A stretch of 64,000 bases of DNA, from assembly GCF_003951285.1 (NCBI RefSeq), contig NZ_RXFQ01000002.1, forward strand, positions 248,001 through 312,000, written 5' to 3'. Numbering within the stretch: position 1 is the stretch's first letter; the number at the start of each line of letters is the position of its first letter. The position numbers and the translations under genes are program-made. The notes under the pieces were generated by a model, which was given only the letters and a program-made list of their open reading frames with translations, was not told the DNA's origin and did no database searches. This DNA is from Variovorax beijingensis (lineage in GTDB: Bacteria; Pseudomonadota; Gammaproteobacteria; Burkholderiales; Burkholderiaceae_C). Shown piece after piece: positions 15,210-24,418 of this stretch.

Positions 15210-16268
15210 ATGGAAAAAACCAAGGCCTTGAGGTCCGCGTTCGTCACCGGCGCGACCGGCCTTCTCGGCAACAACCTGGTGCGCGAACTGGTCGCGCGAG
15301 GCGTCTCGGTCAAGGCCCTTGTCCGCTCGAAGGCCAAGGGCCAGCAACAGTTTGCGGGCGTGAAGGGCGTCGAACTGGTGCTGGGCGACATGGCCGATGT
15401 GCCCGCCTTCGCCGGCGCGCTGCAAGGGTGCGGCGTGGTGTTCCACACCGCCGCGTTCTTCCGGGACAACTTCAAGGGCGGCAGCCACTGGCAAGAGCTC
15501 AAGCGCATCAATGTGGACGGCACGCGGCAGCTCATCGAGCAGGCCTACGGTGCCGGCATCCGGCGCTTCGTCCAGACCTCGTCCATCGCGGTGCTCAACG
15601 GCGAGCCGGGCGTGCCCATGGACGAGACCTGCCTGCGCGACCTGGCCGACGCCGGCGACGACTACTACCGCAGCAAGATCATGGCCGACCAGGTCGTGTC
15701 GGCCTTTCTGGACACGCACCCGGACATGCATGCGAGCTTTGTCCTGCCCGGATGGATGTGGGGGCCGGCCGATATCGGCCCCACCTCGTCAGGACAATTC
15801 GTCAACGACGTGGTGCTCGGAAAACTGCCCGGACTGGTACCCGGCAGCTTTTCCGTCGTCGACGCCCGCGATGTGGCACGGGCGCAGATTTCGGCCGCGG
15901 AGCACGGGCAACGCGGCGAACGCTACCTGGCAGCCGGCCGCCACATGACGATGCAGGAACTGGTGCCCCTGTTGGGGAAGATCGCGGGCATCAAGACGCC
16001 GACGCGCCGTTTGCCCTTTCCGCTCCTGTATCTGCTGGCGGCGGTGCAGGAACTCTACGCGCGGACCACCGGCAAGCCCATCCTGCTCAGCCTGGCCACC
16101 GTGCGGCTGATGCGCAAGGAGGCGGGGCGCAGCCATTTCAACCACACGAAGAGCGAACAGAAGCTTCAGCTGAAGTTTCGCCCGATCGAGCAGACCGTTG
16201 CCGACACGCTCGCCTGGTATCGCGGCAATGGCTGGCTGCCCGGTGTGCCGACCCGAACCGAAACCTGA
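15210..16268 (+). CDS. NAD-dependent epimerase/dehydratase-type SDR
   Basis: 352 residues, an extended short-chain dehydrogenase. Seen: dinucleotide-binding TGATGLLG (13-20), LVLGDMAD, a catalytic Ser/Tyr/Lys set in VQTSSIAVLNG and DDYYRSKIMAD (Tyr-x3-Lys), and a substrate-binding C-terminal region. Known: such proteins act on nucleotide sugars, dihydroflavonol-like carbonyls or 3-beta-hydroxysteroid-like alcohols. The pattern VRSKAKGQQQ after strand 2 suggests NADP preference (weak inference). First gene of a two-gene unit with the secreted hydrolase at 16286, opposite a TetR gene. Substrate unknown. Confidence 0.85.
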   Translation: MEKTKALRSAFVTGATGLLGNNLVRELVARGVSVKALVRSKAKGQQQFAGVKGVELVLGDMADVPAFAGALQGCGVVFHTAAFFRDNFKGGSHWQELKRINVDGTRQLIEQAYGAGIRRFVQTSSIAVLNGEPGVPMDETCLRDLADAGDDYYRSKIMADQVVSAFLDTHPDMHASFVLPGWMWGPADIGPTSSGQFVNDVVLGKLPGLVPGSFSVVDARDVARAQISAAEHGQRGERYLAAGRHMTMQELVPLLGKIAGIKTPTRRLPFPLLYLLAAVQELYARTTGKPILLSLATVRLMRKEAGRSHFNHTKSEQKLQLKFRPIEQTVADTLAWYRGNGWLPGVPTRTET

Positions 16269-16285
16269 ACAAGGGAAAAAAGACC

Positions 16286-17542
16286 GTGACCAACAGATCG
16301 AACCTGAAACTCTCGACGGCCTTCGCAGCCGTTCTTTGCATCGCGGCAGCGCCGCAGAACTCCGCGGCCCAGGGCGTCCCTGCCGCCAGGACCGCAGGCA
16401 GCATGGCCGAGTTCTGCAGCAAGGGGCAGGCGGAGTACCCGGGAGGCATCGCCCGCATGCATCCCTCGTTCAAATTCAACATCTGCTGGTGGCTCGAGGA
16501 TGCCGGCATCGAAGCACGCAGCTTCGACGAAATCGCGGCGGCGCTGCCGGAACACGCAGGGCCGTCGCAGGCAGCCTGGCAAGCAACTTTCGACAAGCCT
16601 GCCCAGATGCATCTGGAACGGGCCCGCGCACTCGAAGAGCGGGGCAACGGCACCGCCGCATCGGCCGAATACAAGAAGGCCGCTTTCTACTTTCGGATGA
16701 ACCGGCTTCCCAAGCGTGTTCCCGCGGCGGACCTGCAGGCCACCGAACGAGCCCATGTGCTCCTCGGAAAGCCGCTGCAACGGGTCGCATTCAAGACCGG
16801 TGCGAAGGAATTCATCGGCTACTTCCGGGCACCGCCGGCACGGCCGGGCGGCAACGAGAAGCTGCCGGTGCTGGTCATCCTTGGCGGCCTCGACAACATG
16901 AAGACCGAGATGATCCGGCACAGCGACTACTTCATGGGCCGCGGCTTCGCCACCATCATTGTGGAGAACCCGGACACCGGGGAAAACCAGCTCGGGTTTC
17001 GCCCGGCGTCCCATGCGATGCTCGACGCCGTGGCGGACTACATCAAGACCCGCGGCGACCTGGACGCGAGCCGGGCGGCCGTGTACGGCTGGAGCATGGG
17101 AGGCTACCTGGGAACGCTTGGGGGCCTGCGCAACGACTTCTACAAGGCGATCGTCAATGTGGGCGGCCCCAGCGATTCGAGCTTTGGGCAGGCGCATTGC
17201 AAGGTGGCTCCTGCATGGATCGTCGCGCCCTACACCCTGTTTGCGAACATGAATCCGCAGACCACGCCTCGCGAAGCGATGTGCGAGTACTACGAAGCAT
17301 TCCAGCTCTCGCGCCAGCTGAAGAAGCCGACCGCGGCGCAGCTGCGCAAACCCATTCTCATGGTGAACGGCGCGCGCGAAGACCTCGTCTCCAGGGACGA
17401 GCCCGCATCGCTTGCGGCGCTGGGCTTCAACGTGACGCAACTGGTGTTCGGGGAGGACGGCCACACGGCGGAGTCGAACATGGGTGAGCACTTCGAGTTC
17501 ACCGCGAACTGGCTCATGCGGCGGCTGAAGATGGAAAACTGA
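16286..17542 (+). CDS. Secreted alpha/beta hydrolase (FrsA/DUF1100-like)
   Basis: 418 residues starting with GTG at 16286 (AAGGG nearby). The GTG gives a basic N-terminus and a clear signal peptide ending about SAAQG. After an all-helical cap region (about 40-165) comes the hydrolase core: LVILGGLDN (oxyanion loop), nucleophile Ser269 in YGWSMGGYLG, Asp in GAREDLVSRDE and His in GEDGHTAES. This arrangement resembles FrsA-type hydrolases and the 2,6-dihydroxypseudooxynicotine C-C hydrolase family. It lies 17 bases after the SDR, so co-transcribed. Periplasmic location is inferred from the signal peptide. Confidence 0.82.
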   Translation: MTNRSNLKLSTAFAAVLCIAAAPQNSAAQGVPAARTAGSMAEFCSKGQAEYPGGIARMHPSFKFNICWWLEDAGIEARSFDEIAAALPEHAGPSQAAWQATFDKPAQMHLERARALEERGNGTAASAEYKKAAFYFRMNRLPKRVPAADLQATERAHVLLGKPLQRVAFKTGAKEFIGYFRAPPARPGGNEKLPVLVILGGLDNMKTEMIRHSDYFMGRGFATIIVENPDTGENQLGFRPASHAMLDAVADYIKTRGDLDASRAAVYGWSMGGYLGTLGGLRNDFYKAIVNVGGPSDSSFGQAHCKVAPAWIVAPYTLFANMNPQTTPREAMCEYYEAFQLSRQLKKPTAAQLRKPILMVNGAREDLVSRDEPASLAALGFNVTQLVFGEDGHTAESNMGEHFEFTANWLMRRLKMEN

Positions 17543-17577
17543 TCCGGGTTTACCTGCATCCGGATTGCGGCATAAAT

Positions 17578-17585
17578 TGTATACA
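17578..17585. promoter_or_regulatory. TGTATACA palindrome upstream of the NCS2 permease (putative GntR operator)
   Basis: Third copy of the octamer seen at 1584 and 11155, in the sequence AAATTGTATACAGTTT, 82 bases before the NCS2 ATG. The flanking GTT on the right is shared with the 1584 copy. The site ties urate/xanthine uptake to the ureide genes. Confidence 0.72.
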
Positions 17586-17667
17586 GTTTGGCGTACACGA
17601 CGAGTGGACGCCACGGGCACCCGTGCCGTCCACGCACCTTTCCCCTTGCCGCTGCAGGAGAAACGCA

Positions 17668-19155
17668 ATGACGGCCGACACCCTTTCCACAGTCCATCCG
17701 GTGGACCAGCGACTGCCTTCGGGCAAGCTCGCGGCCCTGGGCCTTCAGCATGTGCTGGTGATGTACGCGGGGGCCGTTGCGGTCCCGCTGATCGTCGGCC
17801 GCGCGCTCAAGCTCTCGCCCGACGAGGTTGCGCTCCTGATCTCGGCCGACCTGTTCTGCTGCGGCATCGCCACGCTGATCCAGGCGCTGGGCGCCACGCA
17901 GTGGTTCGGCATCAGGCTGCCGGTGATGATGGGCGTGACCTTCGCATCGGTCGCGCCCATGGTGGCCATTGCCAATGCCAACCCGGGCCAGAACGGCGCG
18001 CAGCTGCTGTTCGGCGCCATCATCGGCGCGGGCGTGGTGTCGATATTGATTGCGCCGCTGGTGAGCCGCATGCTGCGCTTCTTTCCGCCGGTGGTCACGG
18101 GCACCATCATCGCGGTGATCGGCATCAGCCTGATGCGCGTGGGCATCAACTGGATCTTCGGCAACCCGGTGGGGCCGACGGCGCCTGCGCTGGTGGACCC
18201 GGTGTATGCCAAGTGGCTCGCGGAGGTGACCTCGCCGGGCAGCTCGATTCCGGCGGTGCCCAAGGGCTTTGCCATCATGCCGACCGTGCCCAACCCCAAG
18301 TACGCGGACCTGTCGGGCTTCGGCGTGGCCGCGCTGGTGCTGGTGTCGATCCTGCTGATCGTCAAGTACGCCAAGGGCTTCGTCGCCAACATCTCGGTGC
18401 TGCTGGGCATCGTGATCGGCGCGGTGGTGGCATCGGCAACCGGCCTCATGACCTACGAGAAGGTCGGCAAGGCGGCCTGGGTGGACGTGGTGCTGCCCTT
18501 CCACTTCGGCATGCCGCAGTTCGACCCGGTCCTGATCCTCACGATGACGCTCATCATGATCGTGGTGATGATCGAGTCGACCGGCATGTTCCTCGCGCTC
18601 GGCGAAATGACCGACCGGAAGATCACGCAGAAGGACCTGGCCAAGGGCCTGCGCACCGACGGCCTGGGCACGCTGATCGGCGGCATCTTCAACACCTTTC
18701 CGTACACCAGCTTCTCGCAGAACGTGGGACTGGTGGCCGTCACGGGCATCAAGAGCCGCTATGTCTGCGTGGCCGGCGGCGTGATCCTGGTCGTGCTGGG
18801 CCTGCTGCCCAAGATGGCGGCACTGGTCGAATCGCTGCCCACGGTGGTGCTCGGCGGCGCGGGCCTGGTGATGTTCGGCATGGTGGCGGCCACCGGCATC
18901 CGCATCCTCTCGGGCGTGGACTTCAAGACCAACCGCCACAACGCGATGATCGTGGCGGTGTCGATCGGGATCGGAATGATTCCGCTCATTGCGCCCAACT
19001 TCAAGCAATGGATGCCGCATGCCATTCACTCGCTGATCGAGTCGGGCATCCTGCTGGCGTCGATCAGCGCGGTGCTGCTGAACCTGTTCCTCAATGGCGC
19101 GAAGCACGACGAAGAGGCCGTGATCGCGGCGGCCAGGCAGGCCGAAGCCCACTAG
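17668..19155 (+). CDS. NCS2/NAT-family urate or xanthine permease
   Basis: 495 residues with about 12-14 hydrophobic segments. ATG at 17668 with GGAG eight bases upstream. Seen: LGLQHVLVMYAGAVAVPLIVG near the N-terminus, the substrate-site region ESTGMFLALGEMTDR, and the NAT signature QNVGLVAVTG. Known: bacterial NAT proteins with this pattern (UacT, XanPQ, PbuX, PucJK) are proton symporters for urate or xanthine. Its own TGTATACA promoter site and the neighbourhood (xdhC, uraH) support uric acid or xanthine; uracil is less likely. Convergent with an aldo-keto reductase gene 7 bases beyond the stop. Confidence 0.92.
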   Translation: MTADTLSTVHPVDQRLPSGKLAALGLQHVLVMYAGAVAVPLIVGRALKLSPDEVALLISADLFCCGIATLIQALGATQWFGIRLPVMMGVTFASVAPMVAIANANPGQNGAQLLFGAIIGAGVVSILIAPLVSRMLRFFPPVVTGTIIAVIGISLMRVGINWIFGNPVGPTAPALVDPVYAKWLAEVTSPGSSIPAVPKGFAIMPTVPNPKYADLSGFGVAALVLVSILLIVKYAKGFVANISVLLGIVIGAVVASATGLMTYEKVGKAAWVDVVLPFHFGMPQFDPVLILTMTLIMIVVMIESTGMFLALGEMTDRKITQKDLAKGLRTDGLGTLIGGIFNTFPYTSFSQNVGLVAVTGIKSRYVCVAGGVILVVLGLLPKMAALVESLPTVVLGGAGLVMFGMVAATGIRILSGVDFKTNRHNAMIVAVSIGIGMIPLIAPNFKQWMPHAIHSLIESGILLASISAVLLNLFLNGAKHDEEAVIAAARQAEAH

Positions 19156-19162
19156 AGACTGC

Positions 19163-20020
19163 TCAGATCATCGCGAGCGGCGCCTTGCGGCGCGGCGGCG
19201 GATGGAGGCGGTCGAGTTCGGCGAGGGTCGCCGCATCGAGCTTGAGGTCGGCGGCTGCGAGGTTCTCTTGCAGGTGCGCGCTGCGCACGGCCTTCGGGAT
19301 CGCGGCAACGCCGGGCCGCGCGATCACCGCGGCCAATGCGAGTTGCGCGGCGCTCATGCCGAGCCGTGCGGCCAGCTCCCGCAGTGCGCCGTCCGAAGCC
19401 AGCGCGCCCTGGTCGATCGGGCTGTAGGCCATCAGCGGCATGCCGTTCTCGCGCAGCCAGGGCAGCAGGCTGAACTCCGGGCCGCGTTCGGCGAGCGACA
19501 GGTACACCTGGTTGGCGGCGCAGCCGGGACCCGACCCGACGAGCCGCGCCAGCTCTTCCATGTCGTCGGTGTCGAAATTGCTCACGCCCCAGCGCGCGAT
19601 GCGCCCCTTGGCCACCAGCGCCTGCATCGCGTCGACCGTTTCGCGCAGCGGATGGCTGCCGCGCCAGTGCAAGAGGTACAGGTCGATCGTGTCGAGCCCG
19701 AGCCGCTTCAGGCTGCGCTCGCAGGCCTCGGGCGTGCCGCGCCGGCTCGCGTTGTGCGGGTAGACCTTGCTGACGATGAAGAGCTCCTGGCGCCGCACGT
19801 CACCCGCGCGCAGGGCCTCTGCCATGGCCTGTCCGAGCACGGTTTCGGCGCCGCCCTCGCCGTACATCTCGGCGGTGTCGATCAGCCGGTAGCCCATCGC
19901 GATGGCTTCGCGCACCGCGGCAACATCGGCCGCACGGCGGCCCGCGATTTCGCCCATGCGCCAGGTGCCGAGGCCGATCACCGGCATCTCGCCGCCGGCC
20001 GGGAGTGAAAGGGTTCGCAT
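19163..20020 (-). CDS. Aldo/keto reductase
   Basis: 285 residues from the ATG at 20020. All four catalytic residues are visible: Asp48 (LIDTAEMYG), Tyr53, Lys85 (FIVSKVYP) and His118 (LYLLHWRG). The NADPH-site region IPKAVRSAHLQEN follows near the C-terminus. Known: AKRs reduce aldehydes and ketones in the cytosol. Divergent from the sensor kinase gene (85 bases) and convergent with the NCS2 permease. No substrate hint. Probably a general carbonyl reductase of the YeaE/DkgA type. Confidence 0.92.
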   Translation of the reverse strand: MRTLSLPAGGEMPVIGLGTWRMGEIAGRRAADVAAVREAIAMGYRLIDTAEMYGEGGAETVLGQAMAEALRAGDVRRQELFIVSKVYPHNASRRGTPEACERSLKRLGLDTIDLYLLHWRGSHPLRETVDAMQALVAKGRIARWGVSNFDTDDMEELARLVGSGPGCAANQVYLSLAERGPEFSLLPWLRENGMPLMAYSPIDQGALASDGALRELAARLGMSAAQLALAAVIARPGVAAIPKAVRSAHLQENLAAADLKLDAATLAELDRLHPPPRRKAPLAMI

Positions 20021-20105
20021 GGCCGCGATGGTACGGCGGCCCCGGCGGCCGATCCGGGTATCGGGGCAAAATCCCCGGTCGCCGCCCCGGTCGGCCCCGC
20101 CTCCC

Positions 20106-22286
20106 ATGCCGCCCCTGCCTCCCCTCCCGCCCGAAACACCAACGGCCCGTTCGCGCCGCGGCCGCTGGCGCGCGCTGCTCGCCTGGGCGGCCGCCGCGGC
20201 CGTGGCGCTGCTGCTGATCGGCGCGGCGGGCCAGTGGGCCGCGGCCCGCGAGGCGAGCTTCCAGGCGGACTCGATCCGCCGCGCGATGGAGGTCCACGCG
20301 CTGGGCCTGCGCGATGCCGCCGGCAAGTACGGCTACCTGCCGCGCACCGCGGGCATGCACCCCGACGTCTTCGACGTGCTGGCCCATCCGCGCGACCCGG
20401 CGGCGCAGCAGCGTGCCAACCGCTACATCGAGGAAGTGAACCGCCACGCGGGCTCCGATGCCCTCTACCTGATCGACCTGCAGGGCGTCACGCTGGCGGC
20501 GAGCAACTGGGACACGCCGCAGAGCTTCGTCGGCGAGTCCTATGCCAACCGGCCCTACTTCATCGATGCGCGCGCGGGCCGCAACGGCCTTTTCTACGGC
20601 GTGGGCCAGACCACCGGCGAGCCCGGGCTCTTCATGTCCGCCCCGGTGCGCGCCGAGGCCGGCGCCGTGCTGGGCGTGCTGACGGTCAAGATCAGCCTGC
20701 GCCAGCTCCAGGAGGCCTGGACCTTCGCGCGCGAACCGATCCTGCTGACCGACGCGCGCGGCATCGTGTTCCTGAGCTCGGTGCCGGCCTGGATGTACCA
20801 GGCCACGCGGCCCCTCGCCGCCGCCGACCTGGACCGCATGAAGCGCGAGCAGCAATACGGCGCCCGCACCGGCTTCTCGCCGCTGCCATGGACGGTGGAG
20901 CGCGAGGAAGGACAGCCGGGCTACCTCGTGCGCACCGACATCGGCGGCAAGGCGCGCCGCTTCCTCGCGCTGGACGAGCCGCTGCCCGACCTGGGCTGGA
21001 CGCTGACCGTGATGGCCGACCACGCCGAGGTCACCCGCGCGCGCGAGCGCACCTGGATGCTGGGCCTGCTGTGCGCGGGCGTGCTGCTGCTGGGCGGGCT
21101 CTACTGGCAGCTGCGCGAGCGCCGCTTCGCCGAACAGCGCGATGCGCGGCGCGACCTGGAGCTGCGGGTGCGCGAGCGCACGCACGCCCTGGACGAGGCC
21201 CACGCCTTCCGCAAGGCGATGGAGGACTCGCTGCTGGTGGGCATGCGCGCACGCGACCTCGAAGGCCGCATCATCTATGTCAACCCCGCCTTCTGCGAGA
21301 TGACCGGCTACGGCGCCGACGAACTGCTCGGCCGGCTGCCGCCCTACCCCTACTGGCATCCCGACGACGTGGCGCAGCACTGGCTGCACTACCAGGCCAT
21401 GATGAGCGGGCAGCCCGCGCGCTCGGGCTTCGAGTCGCGCCTGCGGCACCGCGACGGGCACGAGGTGATCACCATGGTCTACACCGCGCCGCTGATCGAC
21501 GCCGATGGCCGCCACAGCGGCTGGATGAGCTCGGTGGTGGACATCACCGAGCAGAAGCGCGCCGAGCTGCGCCAGCGCCAGAACGACGAGCAGCTGCAGC
21601 ATGCGCAGCGCCTTGCCAGCCTGGGCGAGATGGCCTCCACCCTGGCCCACGAGCTGAACCAGCCGCTGATGGCGCTGAGCAATTTCGCGAGCGCCGCCAA
21701 GGCCTTTGCGGAACAGGGCAACCAGGCGCTGCTGGCCAGCAGCCTCGACGAGACCGTGGCGCAGGCCCGGCGCAGCGCCGAGATCGTGCGGCGCATCCGC
21801 GGCTTCGTGCGCCAGCGCACCGCCGGCACGGAGGATTGCGCGGTGGCGGCACTGGTCACCAATGCGCTGGCGCTGCTGCAGGGCGAGATGCGGCTGCGCC
21901 AGGCGCGCGCGGAGGTCCGCATCGCGCCTTCGCTGCCCCCGGTGCGCGGCGACCGCGTGCTGCTGGAGCAGGTGCTGCTGAACCTGCTGTCCAACAGCCT
22001 GCATGCCATGCTCGCCACGCCGCCAGAAGAGCGCGTGGTGGAGGTCGAGGCCGATCTGCTCGAAGGCCGCGTGCACATCCGCGTGGCGGACCGGGGTTCC
22101 GGCATCGACGCCGCGCAGGCCGAGCAGGTGTTCGCACCCTTCTTCACCACCAAGGCCGGCGGGCTGGGGTTGGGGCTGAATATCTGCCGCACCATCGTCG
22201 AAGCCCACCGCGGCCGGTTGTCCTTTGCCAACCGGGCCGGTGGTGGCACAGTTTTCACCCTCGAACTGGAAATCTCATCCCCGTGA
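20106..22286 (+). CDS. Sensor histidine kinase (DctB-like: dCache, PAS, HisKA, HATPase)
   Basis: 726 residues. The ATG at 20106 precedes a Pro-rich, basic N-terminus and a membrane segment (about 22-44). Then a periplasmic double-Cache sensor (about 50-310, with YANRPYFIDAR and GEPGLFMSAPVR), a second membrane segment (about 315-335), a coiled linker, a PAS domain (about 370-485), a phosphoacceptor His515 in STLAHELNQPLMALSNF, and the ATPase (NLLSNSLHAM, DRGSGI, GGLGLGLNICRTIVEAH). Known: such sensors detect carboxylates. Its stop overlaps the response-regulator start (GTGA), and the permease gene at 23045 is the likely target. Confidence 0.93.
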   Translation: MPPLPPLPPETPTARSRRGRWRALLAWAAAAAVALLLIGAAGQWAAAREASFQADSIRRAMEVHALGLRDAAGKYGYLPRTAGMHPDVFDVLAHPRDPAAQQRANRYIEEVNRHAGSDALYLIDLQGVTLAASNWDTPQSFVGESYANRPYFIDARAGRNGLFYGVGQTTGEPGLFMSAPVRAEAGAVLGVLTVKISLRQLQEAWTFAREPILLTDARGIVFLSSVPAWMYQATRPLAAADLDRMKREQQYGARTGFSPLPWTVEREEGQPGYLVRTDIGGKARRFLALDEPLPDLGWTLTVMADHAEVTRARERTWMLGLLCAGVLLLGGLYWQLRERRFAEQRDARRDLELRVRERTHALDEAHAFRKAMEDSLLVGMRARDLEGRIIYVNPAFCEMTGYGADELLGRLPPYPYWHPDDVAQHWLHYQAMMSGQPARSGFESRLRHRDGHEVITMVYTAPLIDADGRHSGWMSSVVDITEQKRAELRQRQNDEQLQHAQRLASLGEMASTLAHELNQPLMALSNFASAAKAFAEQGNQALLASSLDETVAQARRSAEIVRRIRGFVRQRTAGTEDCAVAALVTNALALLQGEMRLRQARAEVRIAPSLPPVRGDRVLLEQVLLNLLSNSLHAMLATPPEERVVEVEADLLEGRVHIRVADRGSGIDAAQAEQVFAPFFTTKAGGLGLGLNICRTIVEAHRGRLSFANRAGGGTVFTLELEISSP

Positions 22287-22897
22287 CCGCCCTTGCCAAC
22301 CACCTGTGCATCGTCGACGACGACGAGGCCGTGCGCCGCTCGCTGGGCCTTTTGCTGCTGTCGCGCGGCCATGCGGTGCAGGCCTTTGCCTCGGGCGAGG
22401 CCTTCCTGGCCGGCGCGGACCTGCAGCGCCCGGGCTGCGTCGTGCTGGACCTGCGCATGGAAGGCATGAGCGGGCTGCAGGTGTTCGATGCGCTGCGCGC
22501 GCAGGACAGCCCGCTGGTGGTGATCTTCCTGTCCGGCCACGGCGACATTCCGATGGCGGTCGAGGCGGTGCAGAACGGCGCCTTCGGCTGGCTCGAGAAG
22601 CCCTGCAACGACGAGCGCCTGCTCGAGAGCATCGCCAAGGCGCTGCAGAAGGCCGAGGAGATCGCCGTGCGCCGGCAGGCGCGGCAGGCCGCCGAGGCCC
22701 TGTGGTCCAAGCTGACGCCGCGCGAGATGCAGGTGGCCCGGCTGGTAGCCCAGGGCCTGCCCAACAAGCGCATTGCGCTGGAACTCGCGCCGCTGGAGCA
22801 GCGCACGGTGGAAACGCACCGCGCCCATGTGTTCGCCAAGCTCGGCCTGTCGAACAGCCATGAGCTCGACCGCTTCCTGCGCGAGCACGGTTTGTAA
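22283..22897 (+). CDS. FixJ/NarL-type response regulator (REC + LuxR HTH)
   Basis: 204 residues with a GTG start at 22283 that overlaps the kinase stop. Receiver: acidic VDDDE (11-15), phosphorylated Asp56 in VVLDLRMEG, Ser/Thr in FLSGHG and Lys in WLEKP. The LuxR-type HTH at about 140-200 contains LTPREMQVARLVAQGLPNKRIALEL and VETHRAHVFAKLGLS. Known: FixJ-like regulators act as dimers when phosphorylated. It forms a pair with the upstream kinase. The adjacent MFS carboxylate permease is the expected target, across an intergenic region with a GTACACGTACGTAG stretch. Confidence 0.93.
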   Translation: MTALANHLCIVDDDEAVRRSLGLLLLSRGHAVQAFASGEAFLAGADLQRPGCVVLDLRMEGMSGLQVFDALRAQDSPLVVIFLSGHGDIPMAVEAVQNGAFGWLEKPCNDERLLESIAKALQKAEEIAVRRQARQAAEALWSKLTPREMQVARLVAQGLPNKRIALELAPLEQRTVETHRAHVFAKLGLSNSHELDRFLREHGL

Positions 22898-22920
22898 CTT
22901 TTTCTAGGTATTTACCCTTG

Positions 22921-22935
22921 CGTACACGTACGTAG
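22921..22935. promoter_or_regulatory. CGTACACGTACGTAG motif before the MFS permease (possible response-regulator site)
   Basis: Contains the perfect palindrome ACGTACGT (22926-22933) inside a GTAC-rich stretch, about 110 bases before the permease ATG and just after the AT-rich TTTTTCTAGGTATTTACC. FixJ/NarL regulators commonly bind short dyads near -40 to -70. Assignment to the RR at 22283 is positional. Confidence 0.4.
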
Positions 22936-23044
22936 CGCCGCGGCGGGCGCCTACGGACGACAGCGCGGCCCCGGCCGGACAGACTTGCCGGCACGGCTTT
23001 CCGCGGCTCCGCGGGGGGCCTCAGCCAGAGACAAGGACCCCCGA

Positions 23045-24397
23045 ATGACCGCCATTGCCAGCGCCACCGCCGGTGCCTCCAGCCCGGACGCGACCAGCGC
23101 CCACGCGCCCACCACCACGCCCTACACCTTCGAGGAAAAGCGCAAGCGCATCTTCGCCATCTTTGCCGCCTCGTCCGGCAACCTGGTGGAGTGGTTCGAC
23201 TTCTACGTCTACGCCTTCTGCGCGATCTACTTCGCGCCCTCGTTCTTTCCCAAGTCGGACCCCACGGTCCAGCTGCTGAACACGGCGGGCGTGTTCGCTG
23301 CCGGCTTCCTGATGCGCCCGATCGGCGGCTGGCTGTTCGGCCGGCTGGCCGACCGCAAGGGCCGCAAGACCTCGATGGTGACCTCGGTCGTCATGATGTG
23401 CGTGGGCTCGCTGGTCATTGCCTGCCTTCCCACCTATGCGCAGATCGGCGCCTGGGCGCCCGCGCTGCTGCTGGCCGCGCGCCTGCTGCAGGGCCTGTCG
23501 GTCGGCGGCGAGTACGGCACCACCGCCACCTACATGAGCGAAGTGGCCATGCGCGGCCAGCGCGGCTTCTTCTCGTCGTTCCAGTATGTGACCCTGATTG
23601 GCGGCCAGCTGCTGGCCGTGGTGGTCGTGGTGGTGCTGCAGCAGGTGCTCGACGAGGCCGAGCTCAGGGCCTGGGGCTGGCGCATTCCCTTCGTGCTGGG
23701 CGCCGTGGCGGCCATCGTGGCGCTGATGCTGCGCCGCACGCTGACCGAGACCGCCAGCACCCAGACCCGCGCCGCCAAGGGCGCCGGCAGCGTCGCCGAG
23801 CTGTTCAGGCACCACAAGCGCGCCTTCTTCGTGGTGCTGGGCTACACGGCCGGCGGCTCGCTGATCTTCTACACCTTCACCACCTACATGCAGAAGTACC
23901 TGGTGAACTCGGCCGGCATGTCGATCAAGACCGCCAGCAACGTGATGACTGCCTGCCTGTTCATCTACATGTGCATGCAGCCGCTGTTCGGTGCACTGTC
24001 GGACCGCATCGGCCGGCGCAGCAACATGCTGCTGTTCGGCGCGCTCGGCGCGCTCATGACGGTGCCCGTGCTGAGCAACCTGCAGAGCGTGGGCAGCCCG
24101 CTGATGGCCGGCGTGCTGATCACGCTGGCGCTCGCGGTGGTGAGCTTCTACACCTCGATCAGCGGCATCGTGAAGGCCGAGATGTTCCCGCCCGAAGTGC
24201 GCGCGCTGGGCGTGGGCCTGTCGTATGCCGTGGGCAACGCCATCTTCGGCGGCAGCGCCGAATACGTGGCGCTGGGCCTGAAGTCGATCGGCCACGAGTC
24301 CTACTTCTACTGGTACGTGACCGCGATGATGGGCGTGGCCTTCATGGTGAGCCTGCTGCTGCCGAAGCAGGCGACCTACCTGCACCACGACAAGTAG
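23045..24397 (+). CDS. kgtP: MFS metabolite:proton symporter, alpha-ketoglutarate permease-like
   Basis: 450 residues, 12 predicted membrane segments. Seen: [14 protein letters not shown] in segment 1, the MFS signature [36 protein letters not shown], and the second-half repeat [13 protein letters not shown]. This is the metabolite:H+ symporter family, which contains KgtP, ProP, CitA and ShiA. The match is closest in style to KgtP, with [13 protein letters not shown] and [11 protein letters not shown]. Its position after a DctB/FixJ-type pair fits inducible uptake of a dicarboxylate such as 2-oxoglutarate. The substrate is not proven. Confidence 0.88.
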   Translation: MTAIASATAGASSPDATSAHAPTTTPYTFEEKRKRIFAIFAASSGNLVEWFDFYVYAFCAIYFAPSFFPKSDPTVQLLNTAGVFAAGFLMRPIGGWLFGRLADRKGRKTSMVTSVVMMCVGSLVIACLPTYAQIGAWAPALLLAARLLQGLSVGGEYGTTATYMSEVAMRGQRGFFSSFQYVTLIGGQLLAVVVVVVLQQVLDEAELRAWGWRIPFVLGAVAAIVALMLRRTLTETASTQTRAAKGAGSVAELFRHHKRAFFVVLGYTAGGSLIFYTFTTYMQKYLVNSAGMSIKTASNVMTACLFIYMCMQPLFGALSDRIGRRSNMLLFGALGALMTVPVLSNLQSVGSPLMAGVLITLALAVVSFYTSISGIVKAEMFPPEVRALGVGLSYAVGNAIFGGSAEYVALGLKSIGHESYFYWYVTAMMGVAFMVSLLLPKQATYLHHDK

Positions 24398-24417
24398 CCG
24401 GGCAAGAGGCGCCCGGC
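24397..24417. terminator. GC hairpin between convergent permease and barrel genes
   Basis: GCCGGGC (24397-24403) pairs with GCCCGGC (24411-24417) around a 7-base loop, starting at the last base of the permease stop codon. The symmetric position between two convergent genes suggests a shared stop signal. No T-run on either strand makes it weak. Confidence 0.4.
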
Positions 24418-24418
24418 C

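Noticed and set aside
19800..22208. Minus-strand frame of about 800 codons opposite the histidine kinase
   Set aside because: No recognisable domain, and it overlaps both the kinase and aldo-keto reductase genes.
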